Below are positions 13,649 through 18,710 of a DNA stretch of 18,710 nt, one piece after another. The notes beneath the pieces are model-generated. The model did no database searches. It was not told the origin of the DNA and worked only from the letters and a program-made list of their open reading frames with translations. Numbering within the stretch: position 1 is the stretch's first letter; the number at the start of each line of letters is the position of its first letter. The stretch is from Firmicutes bacterium ZCTH02-B6. Its GTDB lineage: Bacteria > Bacillota > Limnochordia > Limnochordales > ZCTH02-B6. The DNA lies in NCBI GenBank assembly GCA_002159155.1, contig LZRQ01000049.1:1-18710 (forward strand). The letters are read 5' to 3'. The position numbers and the translations under genes are program-made.

Positions 13649-13849
13649 CTAGCGGCGGATGTTCAGTTCCCGCTCCCGCCGGATGGTGTGGATCCGGGCG
13701 ATGTCCTTGCGCACGGCCCGCACCCGCATCGGGTTATCCAGCTGCCCCGTGGCCAGCTGGAAGCGGAGGTTGAATAGCTCCTCCTTCAGCTCGGCCAGCT
13801 TGCGGTCCAGTTCCTCGTTGCTCAACTCCCGCACTTCCTCCGCCTTCAT
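13649..13849 (-). CDS. rpmC: 50S ribosomal protein L29
   Basis: A two-helix protein at the exit tunnel, forming part of the docking site for trigger factor and SRP. The 66-residue product begins MKAEEVRELSNEELDRKLAE and continues LKEELFNLRFQLATGQLDNP (21-40), the diagnostic motif, then RVRAVRKDIARIHTIRRERE. ATG at 13849 overlaps the rplP stop as ATGA, with GGTGGTGAGG upstream inside rplP. Confidence 0.97.
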   Translation of the reverse strand: MKAEEVRELSNEELDRKLAELKEELFNLRFQLATGQLDNPMRVRAVRKDIARIHTIRRERELNIRR

Positions 13850-14277
13850 GTCGCCTCACCACCCGCGACGCGCGCTCTCTCTACGATTTTCGTTCCCACC
13901 GGCAGCTTGTGGGAAGCCAGGCGAAGGGCCTCTTTGGCCACTTCCGGCGCCACGCCGCCGACCTCAAACATCACACGGCCAGGCTTGACCACTGCGACCC
14001 AAAACTCCGGCGAACCCTTACCGCCGCCCATGCGGACCTCCGCCGGCTTCTTGGTAACCGGCTTGTGGGGAAAGATCGTGATCCACACCTTCCCGCCGCG
14101 CCGCATGTGGCGAGTCATGGCAATACGAGCCGCCTCGATCTGATTGCTGGTGATCCAACCCGCCGTCGTCGCCTGCAGGCCAAACTCACCGTACTGCACG
14201 GTGGTACCCCGATGGGCGACGCCCCGGCGCCGGCCGCGGAACTGCTTACGGTACTTGACTTTGCGTGGAACCAGCAC
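13846..14277 (-). CDS. rplP: 50S ribosomal protein L16 (GTG start)
   Basis: Large-subunit protein near the A-site tRNA elbow. The 143-residue product starts MLVPRKVKYRKQFRGRRRGV (1-20), then VQYGEFGLQATTAGWITSNQ (28-47), IEAARIAMTRHMRRGGKVWI (48-67), KPAEVRMGGGKGSPEFWVAV (77-96) and GGVAPEVAKEALRLASHKLP. GTG at 14277 is 3 nt after the rpsC stop, with GGAGG 10 nt upstream inside rpsC. Length is normal (137-144). Confidence 0.97.
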   Translation of the reverse strand: MLVPRKVKYRKQFRGRRRGVAHRGTTVQYGEFGLQATTAGWITSNQIEAARIAMTRHMRRGGKVWITIFPHKPVTKKPAEVRMGGGKGSPEFWVAVVKPGRVMFEVGGVAPEVAKEALRLASHKLPVGTKIVERARVAGGEAT

Positions 14278-14280
14278 CGC

Positions 14281-14949
14281 TTACTCGCCTCCCTGTGGCA
14301 CAGCCGCCAGGGCCTTGCGCTCCGGCAGCACTTCGCCCTTGTAGATCCACACCTTGACGCCGATGCGGCCGTACGTGGTACCCGCCTCCGCGAATCCGTA
14401 GTCCACATCGGCCCGCAGCGTCTGCAGGGGGATCGAGCCTTCGGGCGACCACTCGGTCCGGGCGATCTCTGCACCGGCGATGCGGCCAGAGATCATCACC
14501 TTGATGCCCTGGGCGCCCAGTCTCATGGCGCGCTGCATGGCCTGCTTCATGGCCCGGCGGAACGAAACCCGGCGCTCCAGCTGGAAGGCGATGTTCTCCG
14601 CCACCAGCTGCGCGTCCAGCTCCGGCACCTTGATTTCCACGATGTTGATCTGAATTTGCTTGCCCGTCTCCTGCTCCAGGTCCTTCCGGAGACGGTCCAC
14701 CTCGGCGCCGCCCTTGCCGATGATCATCCCGGGCCGCGCCGCATGGATGGTCACCTTGACCCGGTTGGCCGCCCGCTCGATGTCAACACGGGAAACGCCT
14801 GCCGTGAAGAAGCGTGCCTTAATGTGCTTCCGGATGCGCAGGTCCTCATGCAGCAGATCCGCGTAGTCCTTCTTGTTGGCGTACCAGCGGCTCTGCCAAT
14901 CCTTAATGATTCCCAGCCGCAACCCGTAGGGGTGTACTTTCTGCCCCAA
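14281..14949 (-). CDS. rpsC: 30S ribosomal protein S3 (TTG start)
   Basis: Small-subunit protein at the mRNA entry channel with helicase-related function. The 222-residue product starts MGQKVHPYGLRLGIIKDWQS (1-20) and has the type II KH domain GxxG in GMIIGKGGAEV (74-84). The C-terminal domain includes RAMKQAMQRAMRLGAQGIKV (155-174) and WSPEGSIPLQTLRADVDYG. The start is TTG (14949-14947), 8 nt after AGGAGG, as no ATG or GTG fits the conserved N-terminus. It lies 13 nt after rplV. Confidence 0.97.
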   Translation of the reverse strand: MGQKVHPYGLRLGIIKDWQSRWYANKKDYADLLHEDLRIRKHIKARFFTAGVSRVDIERAANRVKVTIHAARPGMIIGKGGAEVDRLRKDLEQETGKQIQINIVEIKVPELDAQLVAENIAFQLERRVSFRRAMKQAMQRAMRLGAQGIKVMISGRIAGAEIARTEWSPEGSIPLQTLRADVDYGFAEAGTTYGRIGVKVWIYKGEVLPERKALAAVPQGGE

Positions 14950-14962
14950 AGTCGACTCCTCC

Positions 14963-15298
14963 TTACTGGCGCTCCCGCACGATGACCGTAATGTGGCTCA
15001 TCCGCTTTTGATAGCGGTCCGCGCGCCCCCGGGCCCTCGGCATGATCCGCTTCATCGACGGGCCCTCGTCCACGTACGCGGAGGCGACCACCAGCTGATC
15101 CACGTTCATGTCGTAGTTGTTCTCGGCATTGGCGGCCGCAGATTTGACCACCTTCTCCACCACTCGTGCGGCCCGCTTGGGCGTAAAGCGCAGCATGGCC
15201 AGGACCTCGTTGACAGGCTTGCCCTTAATGATCCGCGTCACCTGCCGCGCCTTACGGGGCGAGATTCGCACATATCGGGCAACCGCCCTCGCCTCCAT
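14963..15298 (-). CDS. rplV: 50S ribosomal protein L22
   Basis: Large-subunit protein whose long hairpin lines the exit tunnel and contributes to macrolide sensitivity. The 111-residue product has MEARAVARYVRISPRKARQV (1-20), RAARVVEKVVKSAAANAENN (43-62), then the tunnel hairpin with PSMKRIMPRARGRADRYQKR (80-99) and the final strand SHITVIVRERQ. No insertions in the hairpin are evident. ATG at 15298 follows GGGAGGGA and lies 21 nt after rpsS. Confidence 0.97.
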   Translation of the reverse strand: MEARAVARYVRISPRKARQVTRIIKGKPVNEVLAMLRFTPKRAARVVEKVVKSAAANAENNYDMNVDQLVVASAYVDEGPSMKRIMPRARGRADRYQKRMSHITVIVRERQ

Positions 15299-15319
15299 CG
15301 TCCTTCCCTCCTGCCGGCC

Positions 15320-15604
15320 TTACCGGACTCGCGTCGTGCGCTCGGTGCTGCCGGCGTGGCCGCGATACGTCCGGGTAGGCACGAACTCTCCGAGCTTGTG
15401 GCCCACCATTTCTTCGGTGATGTAAATGGGCACATGGCGCCGCCCATCATGCACCGCGATGGTGTGCCCGACGAACTCGGGGAAAATGGTGGAATCGCGG
15501 GACCACGTCTTGATGACCCGCTTCTCCCCGGATTCGTTCATGTCCCGAATCTTCTTGAGCAGACTCGGATGGGCGTACGGCCCCTTCTTGCTTGACCTGC
15601 CCAT
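15320..15604 (-). CDS. rpsS: 30S ribosomal protein S19
   Basis: Head protein of the small subunit that pairs with S13 and contacts the large subunit. The 94-residue product begins MGRSSKKGPYAHPSLLKKIR, then VIKTWSRDSTIFPEFVGHTI (about 30-49) and VHDGRRHVPIYITEEMVGHK (51-70), with LGEFVPTRTYRGH near the end. The ATG at 15604 is 6 nt after GGAGGAGG; a TTG two codons earlier touches that site directly and is unlikely to be used. It lies 23 nt after rplB. Confidence 0.97.
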   Translation of the reverse strand: MGRSSKKGPYAHPSLLKKIRDMNESGEKRVIKTWSRDSTIFPEFVGHTIAVHDGRRHVPIYITEEMVGHKLGEFVPTRTYRGHAGSTERTTRVR

Positions 15605-15627
15605 GGCCAACCTCCTCCCACGCCGGC

Positions 15628-16455
15628 CTACTTGCGCCGCCGCACGATTAAGGCGTCAGATTGCTTCTTCTTCTTGCGCGTGCGAGCTCCCAGGGTCGGC
15701 TTGCCCCACGGCGTTACCGGACCCGGCCTCCCGACGGGCGCCCTACCTTCGCCGCCGCCGTGCGGGTGATCCACCGGGTTCATGGAAGCACCGCGGTTGT
15801 GAGGCCGCCGCCCGAGCCAGCGGCTCCGGCCAGCCTTGCCCAGCACCACGTTCTCGTGCTCGGGATTCCCCACCTGACCGACGGTCGCCCGGCACTCCAC
15901 CAGCACCTTGCGGAACTCTCCCGACGGCAGCCGCAGAGTAGCGTAGCGCCCCTCGCGGGCCATCAGCTGAGCGGCGGTCCCGGCACTGCGAACCAACTGC
16001 GCACCTTTGCCGGGCTTGAGCTCCACCGCGTGCACCAACGTTCCGACCGGAATGTGGCTGAGCGGGAGCGTATTGCCCGGCCGAATGTCGGCATTAGGGC
16101 CCGACTCCACCTTGTCGCCGACCTTTAGGCCCAACGGAGCCAAGATGTACCGCTTTTCGCCGTCCGCATAGTGCAGAAGCGCGATGCGAGCCGAGCGATT
16201 TGGATCGTACTCGATTGCCGCAACGGTCGCCGGCACGCCGTCCTTGTCCCGCTTAAAGTCAATAATGCGATACAGCCGCTTGTGCCCGCCGCCCCGGAAG
16301 CGCGCGGTGACACGGCCTTGTGCGTTGCGGCCGCCCGTCTTCCGCAGCGGCTCCACCAAGGATCGCTCGGGCTCCGTCTTGGTGATCTCCGAGAAGTCCG
16401 CCACCGTCATGCCGCGACGGCCGGGCGAGGTCGGCTTGTACTTCTTGATCGCCAT
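15628..16455 (-). CDS. rplB: 50S ribosomal protein L2
   Basis: Large-subunit protein essential for subunit association and the peptidyl-transferase centre. The 275-residue product begins MAIKKYKPTSPGRRGMTVAD (1-20), has GRVTARFRGGGHKRLYRIID (47-66), and carries the hallmark HNRGASMNPVDHPHGGGEGR (219-238) with His230 at the position of the functionally important E. coli His229. The tail RTRKKKKQSDALIVRRRK is typical. ATG at 16455 has GGAGGTAACAAGGTT upstream and is 21 nt after rplW. Confidence 0.98.
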   Translation of the reverse strand: MAIKKYKPTSPGRRGMTVADFSEITKTEPERSLVEPLRKTGGRNAQGRVTARFRGGGHKRLYRIIDFKRDKDGVPATVAAIEYDPNRSARIALLHYADGEKRYILAPLGLKVGDKVESGPNADIRPGNTLPLSHIPVGTLVHAVELKPGKGAQLVRSAGTAAQLMAREGRYATLRLPSGEFRKVLVECRATVGQVGNPEHENVVLGKAGRSRWLGRRPHNRGASMNPVDHPHGGGEGRAPVGRPGPVTPWGKPTLGARTRKKKKQSDALIVRRRK

Positions 16456-16476
16456 AACCTTGTTACCTCCTCACCA

Positions 16477-16761
16477 TCAGAGCCCCTCGAAAATCGGGAG
16501 CCGCTGCCCCTCCTGCAAAGTTACGACGGCCTTCTTGCGGTCAGGCGTACGGCCAACCCAGCGGCCCTGGCGGCGCAGCTTGCCCCGCACGCGGACGGTG
16601 TTGACCTTAACCACCTTCACGTTGAAGATGGTTTCCACCGCCCGCTTGATCTCGGTCTTGTTGGCCGACCGGTCTACCTCGAACACGTACTTGCCCTGTT
16701 GCATCAGCTCGGTGGCCTTCTCGGTCACCAGCGGCCGCTTGATGACATCGCGCGGGTCCAT
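16477..16761 (-). CDS. rplW: 50S ribosomal protein L23
   Basis: Exit-tunnel protein that docks trigger factor and SRP. The 94-residue product begins MDPRDVIKRPLVTEKATELM (1-20), then KYVFEVDRSANKTEIKRAVE (24-43) and TIFNVKVVKVNTVRVRGKLR (44-63), ending RKKAVVTLQEGQRLPIFEGL. The ATG shares one base with the rplD stop (TAATG), with GGAGG upstream inside rplD, so translation is very likely coupled. Confidence 0.97.
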   Translation of the reverse strand: MDPRDVIKRPLVTEKATELMQQGKYVFEVDRSANKTEIKRAVETIFNVKVVKVNTVRVRGKLRRQGRWVGRTPDRKKAVVTLQEGQRLPIFEGL

Positions 16762-17384
16762 TACCCCAAAGCCTCCTCCAGTTTGGCCACGGCAGCCCGG
16801 GTCATGACGAGCCGATCGTGGGCCAGCACCTGGTACACGTTGATGTCCTCGGCCTGGGCGGTGCCCGCACCTGGCAAATTGCGGGCGGAAAGCTCCACAT
16901 TGGCGTTGCGCTCCGCCAGCACAATCAAGGGCTTGCGGTCCGCCGACAGCCGCTGGAGAACGCCAGCCATCTCCTTGGTCTTGGGTTGGGCCAGTTGGAG
17001 ATCGTCAAGAACGATCAGAGCACCTTCCCGCACCTTGGCCGACAAAGCCGAACGCAGCGCCGCCCGGCGCGCCTTTTTAGGCATCGACTGGCGGTAGTCC
17101 CGAGGCTTCGGACCAAACACAGTGCCGCCGCCGACCCAAATGGGCGAACGGATGCTGCCGTGCCTGGCTCGACCGAGACCCTTTTGCCGCCACGGCTTGC
17201 GCCCGCCGCCGCTGACCTCACCGCGGGTCTTGGTCGATGCGGTCCCCTGACGCTGGTTCGCAAGGTACATGACGACGGCCTGGTGCAGCAACGCCTCGTT
17301 AACCTCGGCAGCAAAGACGGTCTCCGAAAGCTCGATCTCGCCGACGGGCTGGCCCTGCTGGTTATAAACTGTAACCCTTGGCAT
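16761..17384 (-). CDS. rplD: 50S ribosomal protein L4
   Basis: Large-subunit protein with a long loop lining the exit tunnel. In several bacteria it also represses its own S10 operon. The 207-residue product from ATG 17384 begins MPRVTVYNQQGQPVGEIELS and has the extended rRNA-binding loop QRQGTASTKTRGEVSGGGRK (44-63), WRQKGLGRARHGSIRSPIWV (65-84) and GGGTVFGPKPRDYRQSMPKK (85-104). GGAGGCGACC lies upstream of this ATG. An open-frame ATG at 17408 would add eight non-conserved residues without a good ribosome binding site, so it was not used. Confidence 0.96.
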   Translation of the reverse strand: MPRVTVYNQQGQPVGEIELSETVFAAEVNEALLHQAVVMYLANQRQGTASTKTRGEVSGGGRKPWRQKGLGRARHGSIRSPIWVGGGTVFGPKPRDYRQSMPKKARRAALRSALSAKVREGALIVLDDLQLAQPKTKEMAGVLQRLSADRKPLIVLAERNANVELSARNLPGAGTAQAEDINVYQVLAHDRLVMTRAAVAKLEEALG

Positions 17385-17411
17385 CGTTAGGTCGCCTCCA
17401 AACCCCATCGG

Positions 17412-18053
17412 TCACGACTTGTGCTTCACCGTTTCCCGGATCAGCACGAGGCTGCCCCGGGGACCCGGCACCGAGCCGCGCACGAGGATCAGGTTGCGGT
17501 CCGCGTCGACCCGCACCACCTTGAGTCCTTGAATCGTGCGGCGCTCACTGCCCATCCGGCCGGCCATCCGGCGGCCCGGCAGCACGCGCTGGGGCCCCTG
17601 CGGCCCGAGAGAACCGACTCGCCGGTGGTACATGGAACCATGAGACATGGGACCGCGGTTGAAATTGTGCCGCTTAATCACACCGGTGAAGCCCTTGCCC
17701 TTGGTCACGCCGACGACGTCCACGTACTCTCCAGCGCTAAACACGTCGGCTTTGATCTCACTACCAACGTCGAGGTTAGCAAACTCCTCGCCCTCGCGCA
17801 CCCGCACTTCCCGCAAATAGCGGGTCGGCTTCACACCCGCCGCCTTAAAGTGGCCCTTGATGGGCTTGTTAACCCGCTTTTCGGCCACTTCCCCAAAACC
17901 CAACTGCAGGGCCGTATAGCCTTCCCGCTCGGCGGTGCGCTTTTGTACAACAACACACGGGCCGGCTTCGATGACCGTGACCGGCACCGCATGCCCGGAT
18001 TCGTCAAAGATCTGCGTCATGCCAAGCTTCTTCCCGAGAATGCCCTTGGGCAT
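17412..18053 (-). CDS. rplC: 50S ribosomal protein L3
   Basis: Early assembly protein of the large subunit that reaches the peptidyl-transferase centre. The 213-residue product begins MPKGILGKKLGMTQIFDESG (1-20) and has VVGVTKGKGFTGVIKRHNFN (113-132). The central extension GPMSHGSMYHRRVGSLGPQG (134-153), then PQRVLPGRRMAGRMGSERRT, is typical. The C-terminus is VRGSVPGPRGSLVLIRE. ATG at 18053 has GGGAGG 9 nt upstream. It is separated from rpsJ by 72 nt that can fold into two small hairpins. Confidence 0.98.
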   Translation of the reverse strand: MPKGILGKKLGMTQIFDESGHAVPVTVIEAGPCVVVQKRTAEREGYTALQLGFGEVAEKRVNKPIKGHFKAAGVKPTRYLREVRVREGEEFANLDVGSEIKADVFSAGEYVDVVGVTKGKGFTGVIKRHNFNRGPMSHGSMYHRRVGSLGPQGPQRVLPGRRMAGRMGSERRTIQGLKVVRVDADRNLILVRGSVPGPRGSLVLIRETVKHKS

Positions 18054-18081
18054 CCCGTTGCACCTCCCTTGCCCAGACTTG

Positions 18082-18119
18082 CCCCGTGTGGGGTGGCTTC
18101 CGACAGGCTGCTCCAGCCT
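18082..18119 (-). promoter_or_regulatory. Two small hairpins in the rpsJ-rplC spacer
   Basis: Downstream of the rpsJ stop the transcript contains AGGCTG-GAG-CAGCCT (18119-18105), a perfect 6-bp stem with a 3-nt loop. A CCCC-ACAC-GGGG stem (18093-18082) follows. Neither has a T-tract, so they are not classical terminators. They could modulate rplC translation or stabilise the rpsJ message. Their function is unproven. Confidence 0.35.
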
Positions 18120-18125
18120 AGACTG

Positions 18126-18431
18126 TTACAGCTTGATCTCGATATCCACCCCGGCGGGCAGGTCCAGGCGCATCAGCGCGTCCACCGTCTTGGGCGTCGG
18201 CTCCAAAATGTCAATGAGCCGCTTGTGAGTGCGCATCTCGAACTGCTCACGCGAATCTTTGTGGATGTGAGGCGAGCGGAGCACCGTAAACACGTGCCGC
18301 TCCGTTGGCAGCGGCACCGGCCCGGACACTAGCGCCCCCGTACGCTTGGCGGTTTCGACGATGCGCTCCGCCGAGCTGTCCAACAGCTTGTGGTCAAAGG
18401 CCTTCAGCCGAATCCGGATCTTCTGCTTCAT
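18126..18431 (-). CDS. rpsJ: 30S ribosomal protein S10 (NusE)
   Basis: Small-subunit head protein that also serves as NusE in antitermination with NusB. The 101-residue product begins MKQKIRIRLKAFDHKLLDSS (1-20), followed by AERIVETAKRTGALVSGPVP (21-40), LPTERHVFTVLRSPHIHKDS (41-60) and REQFEMRTHKRLIDILEPTP (61-80). Length and sequence match the family fully. ATG at 18431 is preceded by AGGAGG (18450-18445) at a rather long spacing of 13 nt. It heads the S10 cluster after tuf. Confidence 0.98.
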   Translation of the reverse strand: MKQKIRIRLKAFDHKLLDSSAERIVETAKRTGALVSGPVPLPTERHVFTVLRSPHIHKDSREQFEMRTHKRLIDILEPTPKTVDALMRLDLPAGVDIEIKL

Positions 18432-18453
18432 GACAACCAGCTTGCCTCCTCTT

Positions 18454-18573
18454 GCCGCTCAAAGCGGCGGGGCCTGCCGCGGAAATTCCCCCGGGCGGCC
18501 GGAGCAGGCGCCCGGGCAACCTCCCGCCTCATCGGCCCATGATGGCCCGGCCCGATCCACGTCGGCCCGGGCC
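18454..18573 (-). promoter_or_regulatory. Structured tuf-rpsJ leader with three GC-rich hairpins
   Basis: The 150-nt gap after tuf holds three inverted repeats in transcript order. The first is 18573-18544: 12-base arms with one mismatch and a 6-nt loop. The second is 18516-18490: CCCGGGCG paired with CGCCCGGG, 11-nt loop. The third is 18468-18454: GCCGCT-TTG-AGCGGC, ending 3 nt before the AGGAGG of rpsJ. None is followed by a T-run, and I see no -35/-10 pair. They may act in attenuation, RNA processing or S10-operon feedback. Confidence 0.5.
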
Positions 18574-18581
18574 TAACCTCC

Positions 18582-18710
18582 TTACGCCAAGATCTTGGTG
18601 ACGACGCCGGCGCCGACGGTGCGGCCGCCCTCGCGAATCGCGAACCGCAAGCCTTCCTCAAGGGCGATGGGCGTGATCAACTCCACCGTCATCTGCACGT
18701 TGTCGCCGGG
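18582..18710 (-). CDS. tuf: Elongation factor Tu, C-terminal fragment (5' part off window)
   Basis: The last 42 codons of EF-Tu. They read PGDNVQMTVELITPIALEEG, then LRFAIREGGRTVGAGVVTKI and LA before the TAA at 18584-18582. This is the conserved end of domain III of EF-Tu, the GTPase that delivers aminoacyl-tRNA to the ribosome. In Firmicutes tuf closes the str operon (rpsL-rpsG-fusA-tuf) and lies just upstream of rpsJ, which fits here. The start and GTPase domain lie beyond position 18710. Confidence 0.97.
   Translation of the reverse strand, partial: PGDNVQMTVELITPIALEEGLRFAIREGGRTVGAGVVTKILA

Noticed and set aside
18544..18573. Rho-independent terminator after tuf
   Set aside because: The stem is strong, but the following bases are not T-rich, so a classical intrinsic terminator is not supported. 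It is kept only as part of the structured leader.
1..18710. A novel multi-gene system, mobile element, CRISPR array or tRNA hidden in the window
   Set aside because: Every gene has a known family and conserved order. I saw no direct-repeat array, transposase, integrase, attachment site or tRNA-like cloverleaf, and all gaps are at most 150 nt.

Overview
The window is one uninterrupted minus-strand ribosomal-protein super-operon from a GC-rich Gram-positive bacterium. Transcription runs from position 18710 down to 1. In that order it holds: the 3' end of tuf; the S10 cluster (rpsJ, rplC, rplD, rplW, rplB, rpsS, rplV, rpsC, rplP, rpmC, rpsQ); the spc cluster (rplN, rplX, rplE, rpsN type Z, rpsH, rplF, rplR, rpsE, rpmD, rplO, secY); adk, map, a small KOW-domain gene, infA and rpmJ; the alpha cluster (rpsM, rpsK, rpoA, rplQ); the energy-coupling-factor transporter module (ecfA1, ecfA2, ecfT); truA; and the 5' part of rplM.

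The gene order is the one known from Bacillus and other Firmicutes. The diagnostic points are adk-map-KOW-infA inside the operon, ecfA1-ecfA2-ecfT-truA-rplM after rplQ, no rpsD between rpsK and rpoA, and a zinc-ribbon S14. The high GC content and frequent GTG/TTG starts suggest a high-GC, possibly thermophilic Firmicute (Symbiobacterium, Thermaerobacter, Limnochorda or Kyrpidia type). The sequence alone does not settle the genus.

Genes are packed tightly. Most gaps are 1-35 nt, several genes overlap (rplD/rplW, rplP/rpmC, adk/map, ecfA1/ecfA2, ecfA2/ecfT, ecfT/truA), and secY starts directly after the rplO stop. No stretch of 300 bases lacks a gene. The largest gap is the 150 nt between tuf and rpsJ, which is full of GC-rich hairpins. 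A clear sigma-A-type promoter appears only between truA and rplM.

Together the genes make most of the large and small subunit proteins of a core ribosome, initiation factor IF-1, the RNA polymerase alpha subunit, the Sec translocon channel, N-terminal Met removal, adenylate kinase, a tRNA pseudouridine synthase and the shared energising module of ECF vitamin/metal importers.

I found no mobile element, CRISPR array, tRNA, phage gene or unknown multi-gene system. The most unusual points are the start of ecfA1, whose conserved N-terminus lies upstream of any ATG/GTG/TTG codon in frame; a D-loop Asp-to-His change in the same protein; and several possible RNA structures in intergenic leaders.
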